From positions 1-55,078 of the forward strand of contig NZ_JAKILT010000035.1 of assembly GCF_023283535.1 (NCBI RefSeq): 55,078 nt of DNA, given 5' to 3'. The translations under genes and the position numbers were made by a program. Each line of letters starts with the position of its first letter. The first letter of the stretch is position 1. This document shows positions 44,388-54,988 of this stretch, one piece after another. The stretch is from Shewanella sairae. GTDB taxonomy: Bacteria > Pseudomonadota > Gammaproteobacteria > Enterobacterales > Shewanellaceae. Below the pieces are notes generated by a model. That model had not been told where the DNA came from and did not search any database. It saw only the letters and a list, made by a program, of their open reading frames with translations.

Positions 44388-46514
44388 CTATGCAGTTTCC
44401 TCGGTTTTAGCTGATTCAGATTCAGCCGCTTCAACTGCAGCTTCTACTTCTGCTAGCAACATACCGTCACTCACCAGTTCACCGGCTTCAAAGAAAAATG
44501 CACTGACGATGCCGTCAAATGGGCTTTCTATGGTGTATTCCATCTTCATGGCTTCCATCACCATAATACCTTGGCCAGCTTTGACGCTATCACCGACGGC
44601 GACAAGTTGCGTCACAATCGTGCCGTTCATCGGCGCCTTGAGTTTATCTTCAAGATTATCTTGCTCTTCAATCACTTCAGATTGCAGTGCGCGGTAGTGA
44701 TAGCTGGTGGAATCAATAAACAGGGTAAAGTCATCGCCTACTTGGCTAACAGGCAGGCTGATTTTATGACCGTTAGTTTTATCGCTATGACTCTTACTCG
44801 CCATTTGCTCAGTATTGTCACTATCGAGTTTTTGCAGGCTGATCTCGGCGTGCAGGATCTCAGCCACTAATTCGCCTGTAAGGGTAATTAGGCAATCATC
44901 AAGTTGTAGCTGATATTGCGACTGGCCAGCAACTTGTGTCTCGATTAAATCAAGATGATTAATCTGATGATTGTCATCTAACAGCGCCACCTGATGTCTG
45001 TTGGCATTATTGAGTCTAAAGCCGCTGTTATTGCTCCATGGAGAATAAGGATCATGGCTTGTTTGCGCGGCAACTTTTGCTTGTTGTTTGCGAACACAAA
45101 GTTGATAAAGTGCTGCTAAGCCTAGGGCAATTTTTTGTTGCTCAGGGCTTACTGCCGACTGTGTTAATAACCCCTCGCCATAGCGCTCGATAAAGTCGGT
45201 GCTAAAGTCGGCATCCTTAAACGCCGTGTGTTTAGCAATATTGGCTAAGAATTCAATATTGTGTTTAAGGCCACTGATTTGATAATCATCTAAGGCATGC
45301 ACTAAGCGCTGCAGAGCACGAGGGCGTGACTCATCCCAAGTGATAAGCTTAGAGATCATTGGGTCGTAAAAGTTACTGATCACGTCATTTTCACGCACGC
45401 CTGAGTCGATACGTACAAATTGGCTTTGTTTAGGCTCACGTAAAAAATCAAGCTTGCCGCTGGCGGGTAAAAAATCATTTTGCGGATCTTCAGCGTAAAT
45501 ACGGGCTTCAAAAGCATGACCAGTAATTTTCACTTCACTTTGTTTTAGCGGCAACTCACTACCGCTGGCAACCATTAATTGCCATTTGACCAGATCTTGG
45601 CCTGTTACCAGCTCTGTTACAGGATGTTCAACCTGCAGACGGGTATTCATCTCCATAAAATAGAAGCTGTCATCGGTATCTAATAAAAACTCTACGGTAC
45701 CTGCGCCTTCATAATTAATGGCTTGGGCTGCAGCAACCGCAGCTTCGCCCATTTTTACTCTTAGGGCATCGCTTAAACCTGGTGCAGGGGCTTCTTCAAC
45801 CACTTTTTGGTGACGGCGTTGAATTGAGCAGTCACGATCTGACAAGTAAATACAGTTACCTTGGCTGTCGGCAAAGACTTGTACTTCAACGTGGCGCGGC
45901 TGTCTCAGGTAACGTTCCATCAGGAGTTTGTCGTTACCAAAAGAGCTAATGGCTTCACGTCTGGCTGAATTAATCGCTGCAAGTACTTCATTGCTACTTT
46001 CAACAATGCGCATACCTTTACCACCGCCGCCAAAGGCCGCTTTTATCAGTAAAGGAAAGCCCATTTTATTGGCTTCATTAACCAGCAAGTCATCATCTTG
46101 TGCATCGCCGTGATACCCAGGCACTAACGGCACATTGGCGGCGCCCATAATCTCTTTAGCGGCACTTTTGCTGCCCATTGAATCAATTGCAGCAGCACTT
46201 GGGCCAACAAAGGCGATATTAGCTTTCTCGCATTTAAGTGCGAACTCGGCATTTTCAGATAAAAAGCCATAACCTGGGTGAATAGCCTGCGCGCCTGACT
46301 GCTTGGCGATATCAATAATTAAATCGCCTTTAAGGTAAGAGTCTGCGGGCGCGCTACCACCTAAGTAAAAGGCTTCATCGGCCATGGCAACATGGCGAGC
46401 ATTGATATCGGCATCTGAATATAAGGCTACAGTGCGCACGCCCATAGCTTTTGCAGTATCGATGATACGGCAAGCAATTTCGCCGCGATTGGCAATTAGC
46501 AATTTAGTGAACAT
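44388..46514 (-). CDS. liuD: methylcrotonyl-CoA carboxylase biotin-containing subunit
   Basis: 708 residues from the ATG at 46514 (GGAGCC ribosome-binding site); the frame is open upstream into liuC, giving a false 35-residue extension. Biotin carboxylase part: MFTKLLIANRGEIACRI, ATP-grasp loop AAFGGGGKGMRIV, EMNTRLQVEHPVTE. The C-terminal biotinyl domain carries the lysine in VMEAMKMEYT. With LiuB it carboxylates 3-methylcrotonyl-CoA. One base separates it from liuC. Confidence 0.96.
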   Translation of the reverse strand: MFTKLLIANRGEIACRIIDTAKAMGVRTVALYSDADINARHVAMADEAFYLGGSAPADSYLKGDLIIDIAKQSGAQAIHPGYGFLSENAEFALKCEKANIAFVGPSAAAIDSMGSKSAAKEIMGAANVPLVPGYHGDAQDDDLLVNEANKMGFPLLIKAAFGGGGKGMRIVESSNEVLAAINSARREAISSFGNDKLLMERYLRQPRHVEVQVFADSQGNCIYLSDRDCSIQRRHQKVVEEAPAPGLSDALRVKMGEAAVAAAQAINYEGAGTVEFLLDTDDSFYFMEMNTRLQVEHPVTELVTGQDLVKWQLMVASGSELPLKQSEVKITGHAFEARIYAEDPQNDFLPASGKLDFLREPKQSQFVRIDSGVRENDVISNFYDPMISKLITWDESRPRALQRLVHALDDYQISGLKHNIEFLANIAKHTAFKDADFSTDFIERYGEGLLTQSAVSPEQQKIALGLAALYQLCVRKQQAKVAAQTSHDPYSPWSNNSGFRLNNANRHQVALLDDNHQINHLDLIETQVAGQSQYQLQLDDCLITLTGELVAEILHAEISLQKLDSDNTEQMASKSHSDKTNGHKISLPVSQVGDDFTLFIDSTSYHYRALQSEVIEEQDNLEDKLKAPMNGTIVTQLVAVGDSVKAGQGIMVMEAMKMEYTIESPFDGIVSAFFFEAGELVSDGMLLAEVEAAVEAAESESAKTEETA

Positions 46515-46515
46515 A

Positions 46516-47397
46516 TTATTTGGCTCCTTGCCCGCTGGCGTTTTGGTTATTATTTTTTGTTGCCGCGTTAAAGTCGGTCGTAGTTGGCCATTGTGGTGCG
46601 CGCTTTTCAAAAAAGGCATTTAGGCCTTCTTGGCCTTCATCAGATACTCGGATGCGGGCGATACGCTCGCTGGTGTGATCTAATGTCTGTTGATTTATCT
46701 CACCATTTTCTAAGGTAGATAGCAGTGCTTTTGCCCACGCCATACCTTGTGGGCTGTTACTCTGCAGTGACGCAATAATCGGCTGTGCTGCTGCGTCGAG
46801 ATCGTCATTTACTTCATGGATAATTTGCAGCTCAAGCGCCTTTTTCACATCAAATCGCTCGGCGGTTAGCATGTAGCGCCTTGCTGCACGCTGCCCCATA
46901 GCACGGGTGACATAAGGGCTAATAACTGCAGGAATAAGCCCCAATTTGACTTCGCTTAAGCAAAAGCTCGCACGCTCATTGGCAATGGCGATATCGCTGC
47001 AACAAATAAGCCCGAGTGCGCCACCAAAGGCGGCGCCTTGAACTAAGGCAATAGTAGGTTTTGGAAATTTATCAAGCACTGACATCAGCTTAGCCAGCTC
47101 ATTGGCGTCAGTTAAGTTTTGTTCAAAATCCATCTTGGCTTGTTTGCGCATCCAGTTAAGATCGGCGCCAGCGCTGAAGTTTTTACCATTGGCTTTAAGT
47201 ACTAATACTTGGCACTCTGAGTTAACCGCAAAATGCTCCAGTACTTGGATCATTTCGCTTATCATCACTTCATCGAAGGCGTTATGTTTATCGCTGCGAT
47301 CAAGCACCATTTGCGCTACGCCGTTATCGACGGAGCAGTTTACAAATTGTAATTGCTCAGCGAGTTGTTCTGTTTGGCTAGTGGCTAGGTTATTCAT
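46516..47397 (-). CDS. liuC: methylglutaconyl-CoA hydratase
   Basis: 293 residues, enoyl-CoA hydratase/crotonase fold. FSAGADLNWM (oxyanion hole, CoA loop) and QGAAFGGALGLICCSDIAIA with the second oxyanion glycine are intact, followed by LSEVKLGLIPAVISPY with the catalytic glutamate region. It hydrates 3-methylglutaconyl-CoA to HMG-CoA. The last 25 residues are polar and not conserved in type. Operon position between liuB and liuD fixes the assignment. Confidence 0.94.
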   Translation of the reverse strand: MNNLATSQTEQLAEQLQFVNCSVDNGVAQMVLDRSDKHNAFDEVMISEMIQVLEHFAVNSECQVLVLKANGKNFSAGADLNWMRKQAKMDFEQNLTDANELAKLMSVLDKFPKPTIALVQGAAFGGALGLICCSDIAIANERASFCLSEVKLGLIPAVISPYVTRAMGQRAARRYMLTAERFDVKKALELQIIHEVNDDLDAAAQPIIASLQSNSPQGMAWAKALLSTLENGEINQQTLDHTSERIARIRVSDEGQEGLNAFFEKRAPQWPTTTDFNAATKNNNQNASGQGAK

Positions 47398-47470
47398 TGT
47401 TATCGATCCATTTTATTATCAACCATTGTTTTAGCTAAGTAGGTGTTCTATTTGAAATAGCGCTTAGCTA

Positions 47471-49078
47471 CTACATACGGAACACACCAAACTTAGTGTC
47501 TTCAATTGGCGCATTTAACGCCGCAGACAAGGCTAAACCAACAACATCACGGGTTTGCGCTGGGTCGATAATGCCGTCGTCCCACAAGCGGGCGCTGGCA
47601 TGGTACGGATGACCCTCCTTGTCATACTGCTCGACAATTGGCTTACGGAAATCTTGTTCATCAGACTCTGACCATTCAACGCCTTTACGGGCGAGGCCGT
47701 CACGTTTAACTGTGGCTAATACACCAGCTGCTTGTTCACCGCCCATCACCGAGATGCGAGCATTAGGCCACATCCACATCATGGTTGGTTCAAATGCGCG
47801 GCCACACATACCATAGTTACCTGCACCATAACTGCCGCCAATAATCACAGTAAATTTAGGCACATTGGCACAAGATACTGCGGTCACCATCTTGGCGCCG
47901 TGCTTTGCTATGCCTTCATGTTCATACTTTTTACCCACCATAAAGCCGGTGATATTTTGCAGGAACAACAGCGGGATTTTACGCTGGCAACACAGCTCAA
48001 TAAAGTGCGCGCCTTTTTGCGCCGACTCTGAGAACAAGATGCCGTTGTTAGCGACAATGCCAACTGGGTAGCCATGAATGCGAGCAAAACCGCAAACTAA
48101 GGTATTGCCATAGTTAGCTTTAAACTCATCAAAATCTGAGTCATCCACTAAACGCGCAATCACTTCTTTTACATCGAATGGTTTTTTAAGATCGGTACCG
48201 ACGATGCCGTATAGCTCGTTGATATCAAATTTGGGCGGTTTAACTGGGCTAAGCTGAGCTGCGATCTCTTTTTGATGATTAAGGCGAGTCACCGCTTTGC
48301 GGGCAAGCTCTAATGCGTGTTCATCGTTTTGTGCCATATGGTCGGCAACACCTGATATTTTAGTATGCACTTCAGCGCCGCCAAGCTCTTCAGCTGTCAC
48401 TTCTTCACCGGTTGCGGCTTTTACTAACGGCGGTCCCGCTAAGAAGATGGTGCCTTGCTCTTTAACGATAATCGACTCATCTGCCATTGCAGGTACATAA
48501 GCGCCGCCTGCAGTACAAAGTCCCATTACCACCGCGATTTGTGGAATGCCTTTAGCAGACATCTGCGCTTGGTTATAGAAGATACGACCGAAATGGTCTC
48601 TGTCTGGGAATACTTCATCTTGGCGGGGCAGGTTAGCGCCGCCAGAGTCGACCAAATAGATACAAGGAAGGTGACAACGGCTAGCAATATCTTGGGCGCG
48701 TAAGTGCTTTTTCACGGTGACAGGGTAATAAGTGCCGCCTTTTACGGTAGCATCGTTGGCAATAATCATGCACTCAACGCCACTAACTCGACCAATACCC
48801 GCAATTACACCCGCTGCTGGCACCACATCTTCATAAAGCTCATAAGCGGCAAACTGCGAGATCTCTAAAAAAGGAGAGCCGGGATCTAATAGCTTTTCAA
48901 CTCGTTGACGTGGTAGAAGCTTGCCACGTGATAGATGACGGTTACGCGCGACTTCTCCGCCGCCTTGTTCAATTTGATGGAGTTTTAGTTTTAAGTCTTG
49001 AACCACAGTTGCCATGTCATCAAACTTGGCTTTGAATTCATCGCTACGGGCATTAATACGGCTGCTTAGTTGCGTCAC
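47471..49078 (-). CDS. liuB: methylcrotonyl-CoA carboxylase carboxyltransferase subunit
   Basis: 535 residues, the usual length. Starts at a GTG after AAAGGATT. Carboxyltransferase blocks: [51 protein letters not shown] and the C-terminal [17 protein letters not shown], all typical of the MCC beta subunit. It transfers the carboxyl group from carboxybiotin on LiuD to 3-methylcrotonyl-CoA. Confidence 0.96.
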   Translation of the reverse strand: MTQLSSRINARSDEFKAKFDDMATVVQDLKLKLHQIEQGGGEVARNRHLSRGKLLPRQRVEKLLDPGSPFLEISQFAAYELYEDVVPAAGVIAGIGRVSGVECMIIANDATVKGGTYYPVTVKKHLRAQDIASRCHLPCIYLVDSGGANLPRQDEVFPDRDHFGRIFYNQAQMSAKGIPQIAVVMGLCTAGGAYVPAMADESIIVKEQGTIFLAGPPLVKAATGEEVTAEELGGAEVHTKISGVADHMAQNDEHALELARKAVTRLNHQKEIAAQLSPVKPPKFDINELYGIVGTDLKKPFDVKEVIARLVDDSDFDEFKANYGNTLVCGFARIHGYPVGIVANNGILFSESAQKGAHFIELCCQRKIPLLFLQNITGFMVGKKYEHEGIAKHGAKMVTAVSCANVPKFTVIIGGSYGAGNYGMCGRAFEPTMMWMWPNARISVMGGEQAAGVLATVKRDGLARKGVEWSESDEQDFRKPIVEQYDKEGHPYHASARLWDDGIIDPAQTRDVVGLALSAALNAPIEDTKFGVFRM

Positions 49079-49161
49079 AATTTCAATCCTTTTGAAGCTG
49101 TTTGAGTGAGGCGGCGTCGAGCAGCCGCCTTGATGCTTGTCTGTTTATAGAAAGGCTTAGG

Positions 49162-50331
49162 CTACTTAGATTCGTTAAAGAGTTCGCGGCCAATTAGCAT
49201 ACGGCGAATTTCTGAGGTGCCGGCGCCAATTTCATAGAGCTTGGCATCACGTAGTAAACGGCCTGTGGCGTATTCGTTGACGTAGCCATTGCCGCCTAAA
49301 AGTTGAATTGCATCTAATGCCATTTTGGTGGCAAGCTCTGCTGAGTAAAGGATTGCACCAGCGGCATCTTTACGAGTAGTTTCACCACGATCGCACGACT
49401 TAGCCACGTTGTAGATATAAGATTTTGCAGCGTTCATGCCGGTGTACATATCGGCAAGCTTGCCTTGAACAAGCTGGAACTGCCCAATTGATTTACCAAA
49501 TTGCTCACGCTCATGAATGTATGGCACAACAATATCCATACATGCCGTCATAATGCCGAGAGGGCCACCTGATAGCACAACACGTTCGTAATCAAGGCCG
49601 CTCATCAACACTTTTACGCCGTTGTTTAGACCGCCAAGAATATTCTCTTCTGGTACTTCACAATCTTCAAATACCAGTTCACAGGTGTTTGAACCGCGCA
49701 TGCCGAGTTTGTCGAGTTTTTGCGCGGTGCTGAAACCTTTATAGCCACGCTCAACGATAAATGCAGTAATGCCTTGGGCACCTTTATCAAGATCGGTTTT
49801 AGCGTAAATCACATAGGTATGGGCATCTGGACCATTAGTGATCCACATCTTGTTGCCGTTGAGTATGTATCTGTCACCCTCTTTACGGGCATGCAGTTTC
49901 ATTGAAACCACATCTGAACCCGCATTCGGTTCACTCATGGCCAGCGCGCCAATATGCTCACCTGTGATTAGTTTTGGCAGGTATTTGGCTTTCTGCTCAC
50001 TATTACCGTTACGGTTAATTTGGTTAACGCAAAGGTTTGAGTGTGCGCCGTAACTTAAGCCAATAGATGCTGAGGCGCGAGATATCTCTTCCATTGCCAC
50101 AACGTGGGCTAGGTAGCCCATATCGGCGCCGCCATACTCTTCAGATACAGTAACGCCTAATAGACCCATATCACCTAAAACTGGCCAAAGCTCGTTAGGA
50201 AAGGCGTTATCTCGGTCGGTTTTTTCTGCTAATGGCGCGATTTCGTTAGCGGCAAAACTTTGTACTGCATCACGCAGCATATCGACGTCTTCACCAAGGC
50301 CGAAATTTAGAGATGTGTAGAGTTGGGTCAT
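49162..50331 (-). CDS. liuA: isovaleryl-CoA dehydrogenase
   Basis: 389 residues from the ATG at 50331 (AGGACA ribosome-binding site); an open start six codons earlier is less likely. Acyl-CoA dehydrogenase signatures: [37 protein letters not shown] and [20 protein letters not shown]. The catalytic glutamate of the isovaleryl group is in [14 protein letters not shown], the position known from human IVD. It oxidises isovaleryl-CoA to 3-methylcrotonyl-CoA with FAD. First enzyme gene of the operon, after liuR. Confidence 0.96.
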   Translation of the reverse strand: MTQLYTSLNFGLGEDVDMLRDAVQSFAANEIAPLAEKTDRDNAFPNELWPVLGDMGLLGVTVSEEYGGADMGYLAHVVAMEEISRASASIGLSYGAHSNLCVNQINRNGNSEQKAKYLPKLITGEHIGALAMSEPNAGSDVVSMKLHARKEGDRYILNGNKMWITNGPDAHTYVIYAKTDLDKGAQGITAFIVERGYKGFSTAQKLDKLGMRGSNTCELVFEDCEVPEENILGGLNNGVKVLMSGLDYERVVLSGGPLGIMTACMDIVVPYIHEREQFGKSIGQFQLVQGKLADMYTGMNAAKSYIYNVAKSCDRGETTRKDAAGAILYSAELATKMALDAIQLLGGNGYVNEYATGRLLRDAKLYEIGAGTSEIRRMLIGRELFNESK

Positions 50332-50430
50332 TTGCTTGTGTCCTGTCAATTTTGTTTGGTTTAAAGCTCACCGATCTTTGCCGAGATGCTTATTTAACTA
50401 TGGTTAATCGCCTTTATTTAGGCTTTATTA

Positions 50431-50826
50431 TTAGGTGTTGTTTGCAAGTGCATCGCGGCATTGTTGCTCGGCAGAATTGAGCTCCATTAACACCACTTTG
50501 ATATCGTCCATTTGCTGCTGTAGTGAGACTTTCTTTTCTTCTACTAGCTCAAGCATGGTGTGCAATTGACTGCTGCTGTTTTTATCGGCATCGTATAGTT
50601 CGAATAATCGACGAGTTTCAGCCAGTGAAAATCCTAAACGCTTACCACGAAGGATAAGTTTCAGTCTGACTCTATCTTTAAGACTGTAGATCCGTGTTTG
50701 ACCACGACGTTTAGGTTTAAGAAGACCTTGGTCTTCATAGAAACGAATACTACGGGTGGTGATATCAAACTCTTTTGATAAATCACTGATCGAGTAAGTC
50801 GTTTGTGAAAGCTGAGTTTCTGCCAT
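50431..50826 (-). CDS. liuR: MerR-family regulator LiuR
   Basis: 131 residues from the ATG at 50826; a TTG one codon earlier is also open. MerR winged helix at about 12-80 (YSISDLSKEFDITTRSIRFY, then LLKPKRRGQTRIYSLKDRVR, then LGFSLAETRRLFELY), followed by a coiled-coil dimerisation helix (about 88-120) and a short tail. It is the first gene of the liu operon; in gammaproteobacteria LiuR controls leucine/isovalerate degradation. A matching operator lies about 45-65 bp upstream. Confidence 0.94.
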   Translation of the reverse strand: MAETQLSQTTYSISDLSKEFDITTRSIRFYEDQGLLKPKRRGQTRIYSLKDRVRLKLILRGKRLGFSLAETRRLFELYDADKNSSSQLHTMLELVEEKKVSLQQQMDDIKVVLMELNSAEQQCRDALANNT

Positions 50827-50870
50827 CAAAAAACACCATATTTATTTACATTTACTGCACGATATATGAA

Positions 50871-50889
50871 GTTTACGTAAAGGTAAAGT
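50871..50889. promoter_or_regulatory. LiuR operator
   Basis: GTTTACGTAAAGGTAAAGT is a MerR-type near-palindrome (TTTACGT/AGGTAAA arms) of the form reported for LiuR sites in gammaproteobacteria (TTTACGTnnACGTAAA-like). It is in the 363-bp divergent region between liuR and the PrpE-like gene. Confidence 0.8.
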
Positions 50890-50892
50890 TTG

Positions 50893-50908
50893 TGTGGTTT
50901 AGCTCACA
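50893..50908. promoter_or_regulatory. CRP-like site next to the LiuR operator
   Basis: TGTGGTTTAGCTCACA matches TGTGA-N6-TCACA at 9 of 10 half-site positions. It begins only 4 bases after the LiuR operator, so CRP and LiuR could contact each other. Confidence 0.6.
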
Positions 50909-51192
50909 TTGTTTTCATGTCAATTGCAGTTTCCACAAGCGAATACGAATAAGTATTTTCGTCTGCAAGCTACAAACACTTACTGTTGCTTAAGTTATTG
51001 TTTAAAAGTGTTTTATTTTTTACTTTTATGCTGTGTTTAAGCTGTTTAACTGCGAGTTCACTTACTTATTCTAAGGTCTAATGGGGATTTGTTAATCGTC
51101 GGAGCATAATGCTATTAGACCTTAAGCGAATAAAAAGTCATCGCAACAAGAGCGTTTAATCGCCATGCACAAGCAAACAGGGAGTCAGTATT

Positions 51193-53097
51193 GTGAAACA
51201 AAAGCATAAACAATTGCATGCTAAGTCAATTAACCAACCCGAGGAGTTCTGGGCTGACGCAGCTAATCAAATCGACTGGCATACTTGTTGGAATAGCGTG
51301 CTTGATGACAGTGATGCGCCTTTTTATCGATGGTTTGCTGGTGGCAAGATGAACACTTGCTATAACGCGGTCGATAGACATGTGGCTCAGGGAAGAGGAG
51401 AGCAGATCGCGCTGCAATATGTTAGCCCTGTAACTGATTGCGAATATTCTATCACTTACCGAGAATTACTCGCGCAGGTAAGCAGACTGGCTGGATACAT
51501 GGATTCAATTGGCGTTAAAAAGGGCGATAGGGTGGTGATTTATATGCCCATGGTGCCAGAAACAGCCTTTGCTATGCTAGCTTGTGCACGTATTGGGGCT
51601 ATCCACTCTGTAGTGTTTGGTGGCTTTGCTGCTAATGAACTGGCAACTCGCATAAATGATGCTAAACCTAAACTGATTTTATCGGCCTCTTGCGGTATTG
51701 AACCTTCGGGCGTTGTACCCTATAAACCGCTACTCGATGATGCTCTTTTGCAGGCATCACATAAGGTTGAGCATTGCTTAGTGCTAAATAGAAGTCAGCT
51801 TGAAGCAGAGCTTTTACCCCAGCGAGATCGAGATTGGCAAAGTGCGGTTGCAGCAGCACCTGATATTGGCTGTGTGCCACTTGATGCGACCGACCCACTC
51901 TATGTCTTATATACCTCAGGTACAACGGGCCAACCTAAAGGCGTAGTGCGGGATAATGGTGGTCACGCGGTCGCACTGACTTGGTCAATGAAGCATATTT
52001 ACGACATCGACTGTGGCAATACCTTTTGGGCAGCATCTGATGTGGGCTGGGTCGTTGGCCACTCTTATATTGTTTATGGTCCATTATTGGTCGGCGCGAC
52101 CAGTATTATGTATGAAGGTAAACCTATTGGTACGCCCGATCCCGGTGCGTTTTGGCGCACAATTGCTAAATATAAGGTTAAAAGTTTTTTTACTGCGCCA
52201 ACGGCGATTCGTGCCATTAAACGAGACGATCCCAATGGCAACTATCTACAAGACGTAGACTTAGGTTGTTTGAAGAATGTGTTTCTAGCGGGTGAGCGCT
52301 GCGATCCAGACACTTTACACTGGTCAGAAGATACACTGAAAAAACCAGTCATTGATCATTGGTGGCAAACTGAAACCGGCTGGCCTGTGGCGGCAAACTT
52401 GATGGGGTACGCGCCAGTTGAGGTCAAAGCGGGCTCGCCTGCATTAGCTGTGCCCGGTTATCAAATTGATGTAGTCGATGTGATGGGCGATGAAGTTAGC
52501 GCTAATGAGTCTGGCAATGTGGTAATAAAATTGCCGTTACCACCGGGCACTTTAACCACGCTTTGGCAAAACGAGCAGCGTTATCAAGATAGCTATTTAT
52601 CTATGTATCCGGGTTATTACCTCACTGGTGATGCTGGTTATAAGGATGAAGAGGGTTATCTGTATATTATGAGTCGTATTGACGACATTATAAATGTTGC
52701 AGGGCACAGATTATCGACTGGACGTTTCGAAGAGGTGCTGTGCCAGCATGAAGCGGTTGCTGAGGCGGCGGTAATTGGTGTTAAAGATGCTTTAAAAGGT
52801 CAAGTACCACTGGGTCTGGTGGTACTTAAACATGGCGTGACGCTCAATGAAGAGCAACTTAATCAAGAATTAATGGCTTTGGTCCGTCAAGAAATCGGTC
52901 CAGTAGCAGCATTTCGGCTGGTAAGTGCAGTGCAAAAGCTGCCCAAAACCCGTAGTGGCAAGATCCTTCGCGGCACAATGCGCAATATAGCTGACAACCA
53001 AAGCTATAAAATGCCCGCAACCATTGAAGATCCAGCTACTTTAGATATTGTACGTAACACCTTGACCCGTATGGGGTATGCCGATGCTCACGTATGA
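51193..53097 (+). CDS. prpE: PrpE-like short-chain acyl-CoA synthetase
   Basis: 634 residues from a GTG with GGGAG upstream. N-terminus SINQPEEFWADAANQIDW and DAPFYRWFAGGKMNTCYNAV track PrpE closely. AMP-forming motifs: YTSGTTGQPKGVVRD (P-loop), WWQTETGWP, YYLTGDAGYKDEEGY, and PKTRSGKILRGTMRNI with the catalytic, acetylation-prone lysine. It makes an acyl-CoA from a short-chain acid, ATP and CoA. PrpE uses propionate; its position opposite the liu operon under a shared LiuR/CRP region suggests a branched-chain or other fatty acid linked to leucine breakdown. Substrate not proven. Confidence 0.9.
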   Translation: MKQKHKQLHAKSINQPEEFWADAANQIDWHTCWNSVLDDSDAPFYRWFAGGKMNTCYNAVDRHVAQGRGEQIALQYVSPVTDCEYSITYRELLAQVSRLAGYMDSIGVKKGDRVVIYMPMVPETAFAMLACARIGAIHSVVFGGFAANELATRINDAKPKLILSASCGIEPSGVVPYKPLLDDALLQASHKVEHCLVLNRSQLEAELLPQRDRDWQSAVAAAPDIGCVPLDATDPLYVLYTSGTTGQPKGVVRDNGGHAVALTWSMKHIYDIDCGNTFWAASDVGWVVGHSYIVYGPLLVGATSIMYEGKPIGTPDPGAFWRTIAKYKVKSFFTAPTAIRAIKRDDPNGNYLQDVDLGCLKNVFLAGERCDPDTLHWSEDTLKKPVIDHWWQTETGWPVAANLMGYAPVEVKAGSPALAVPGYQIDVVDVMGDEVSANESGNVVIKLPLPPGTLTTLWQNEQRYQDSYLSMYPGYYLTGDAGYKDEEGYLYIMSRIDDIINVAGHRLSTGRFEEVLCQHEAVAEAAVIGVKDALKGQVPLGLVVLKHGVTLNEEQLNQELMALVRQEIGPVAAFRLVSAVQKLPKTRSGKILRGTMRNIADNQSYKMPATIEDPATLDIVRNTLTRMGYADAHV

Positions 53098-53164
53098 GTT
53101 TATTATCCGTATAGCAAAACGAGCGGGTTATTTTGTTTGAATAGTCAAAGCGTCCAGTCGATTT

Positions 53165-53195
53165 TAAAGCTGAAACCTAGGTTTCAGCTTTTTTG
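53165..53195 (+). terminator. rho-independent terminator of the prpE-like gene
   Basis: AAAGCTGAAACCTAGGTTTCAGCTTTTTT: a 10-bp perfect stem (AAGCTGAAAC/GTTTCAGCTT, 4-base loop) followed by six T. Confidence 0.9.
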
Positions 53196-53384
53196 TTTTT
53201 GAACTAGATTAAAGCGATTAAGGTGATTTGTTAACTCGTTAGCCTTTATCTAGTAATTAAGTTACCAAAGTCTGTATAATCGCTAACAAAATTAAACCCA
53301 TCACAGCAATAAGCAATGGTATCGATTGTTGCTTATAAAAAATAATAGATGGGTAACTCTCTGTGACCTACGGAACTAATCTAC

Positions 53385-54920
53385 ATGAATAACCAAAATC
53401 AGCTTTATGATATCGGTGTAATTGGCTTAGGTGTAATGGGCAAGAACCTTGCACTAAATATAGCTGACAACCAGTATAAAGTTGCAGCGTTTGATCTTGA
53501 CGCACATAAAGTGCAAGACACTGTGCAGCAAGAAGAACGTGAGCGTAAACAGTACCTAAAACAGATAACAGAGCCGCGGATCTTAGGCTGTAACAATCTT
53601 TCTGAAATGTTATCTAAATTAGAAAAACCACGTGTATTACTGCTTTCAGTGCCTGCTGGCGCACCAGTAGATGGTGTGTGTAAATCGCTAATCGAAGCGG
53701 GTATCGAAAGCGATGATATCGTCATTGATACTGGCAATAGTCTGTGGACGGATACGGTTGAGCGTGAGCAGCGTTATAGTAAAGACTTTGCATTCTTTAG
53801 CTGCGCAGTTTCGGGTGGTGAAGTCGGTGCGCGGTTTGGCCCGTCTTTAATGCCAAGCGGCAGTTTAACCGCTTGGAATCGCATCGAACCAATTTGGCAG
53901 GCGATTGCGGCTAAAGTGGATGCTAAAACTGGTTTACCAATTGAGCGTTTTGAGCCTGGTAACCCAGTCATCGAGGGCGAGCCTTGCACAACTTATATTG
54001 GTCCTGCGGGTTCAGGCCATTATGTGAAAATGGTACATAACGGCATTGAATATGCTGACATGCAGCTGATTTGTGAAGCTTACCAATTACTTCATCAGGG
54101 CTTAGGTTTAACTGCGGCAGAAGTTGGCGATGTATTTGAGCGTTGGAACCAAGGTAGCTTAAATAGCTACTTAATGGAGATAAGTGCCGATGTGCTTAAG
54201 CAGGCCGATCCATTAACTGGCGCGCCATTGGTTGAGATGATCCTCGATAAAGCTGGCCAAAAAGGCACAGGATTGTGGACAGCGGTCAGCAGCCTGCAAA
54301 TAGGTTGCCCAGCGCCAACAATCGCCGAAGCCGTATATGCGCGAGCGGTGAGTACTCAAAAGTCTCAAAGACAGCAATTAAACCAGTTGTTATCCGGCCC
54401 TTCTGAGTCTATTAAAGTGGAAGAGCAGCAAGCCTTTATCAATCAGCTTGAAAATGCACTCTATTGCGCTAAAGTTTCTTGTTATGCCCAAGGCTTCCAG
54501 TTGATGGCGATGCAAGCTAAAGAGCAAGGTTGGCAGTTAGACTTTGCTGAAATTGCTAAGATTTGGCGAGCAGGCTGTATTATCAGAGCCACATTCTTGC
54601 AATCAATTACTCAAGCTTATCAGCAAGATAGTGAACTTGAGAATCTATTGATGGCAGATACGTTTGCTAAAGGATTATCTGATAAACAACATGATTGGCG
54701 TATAGCGGTTTCGACAGCGGCTATGGGCGGTATTCCTGCGCCGTGTATTAGCTCTGCGCTGGCCTATTATGACAGTTACCGCAGCGTCACATTGCCTGCA
54801 AATTTGCTGCAAGGTCAACGTGACTATTTTGGCGCGCACACTTTTGAGCGTACCGATAGACCTGCAGGTGAAAAGTACCATTTAAACTGGAGCAGCGATC
54901 GCTGTTTACACAAGGTTTAA
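53385..54920 (+). CDS. gnd: 6-phosphogluconate dehydrogenase, decarboxylating
   Basis: 511 residues, slightly longer than the usual 470-480. N-terminal NADP site GVIGLGVMGKNLALNIADN. The substrate/catalytic helix is in GSGHYVKMVHNGIEYADMQL, with the conserved Lys and Asn. Late blocks ILDKAGQKGTGLWT and AYYDSYRS are family-typical. It oxidatively decarboxylates 6-phosphogluconate to ribulose-5-phosphate with NADPH formation in the pentose phosphate pathway. Upstream 287 bp have no recognised operator. A terminator follows within 30 bp. Confidence 0.97.
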   Translation: MNNQNQLYDIGVIGLGVMGKNLALNIADNQYKVAAFDLDAHKVQDTVQQEERERKQYLKQITEPRILGCNNLSEMLSKLEKPRVLLLSVPAGAPVDGVCKSLIEAGIESDDIVIDTGNSLWTDTVEREQRYSKDFAFFSCAVSGGEVGARFGPSLMPSGSLTAWNRIEPIWQAIAAKVDAKTGLPIERFEPGNPVIEGEPCTTYIGPAGSGHYVKMVHNGIEYADMQLICEAYQLLHQGLGLTAAEVGDVFERWNQGSLNSYLMEISADVLKQADPLTGAPLVEMILDKAGQKGTGLWTAVSSLQIGCPAPTIAEAVYARAVSTQKSQRQQLNQLLSGPSESIKVEEQQAFINQLENALYCAKVSCYAQGFQLMAMQAKEQGWQLDFAEIAKIWRAGCIIRATFLQSITQAYQQDSELENLLMADTFAKGLSDKQHDWRIAVSTAAMGGIPAPCISSALAYYDSYRSVTLPANLLQGQRDYFGAHTFERTDRPAGEKYHLNWSSDRCLHKV

Positions 54921-54945
54921 CCCTATCGAGCTAAATTAATTAACA

Positions 54946-54976
54946 AAATAAAAAGCCCTTTAATTAGGGCTTTATA
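54946..54976 (+). terminator. terminator of gnd
   Basis: AAAAAGCCCTTTAATTAGGGCTTTATAGG: AAAGCCCT/AGGGCTTT stem. The T-run is short (TTTAT), so efficiency is uncertain; it can also read on the minus strand. Confidence 0.7.
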
Positions 54977-54988
54977 GGGTTATTAATA

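Noticed and set aside
48297..48500. Plus-strand frames inside liuB and its neighbours
   Set aside because: Antisense shadows of well-conserved catabolic enzymes, without start signals.
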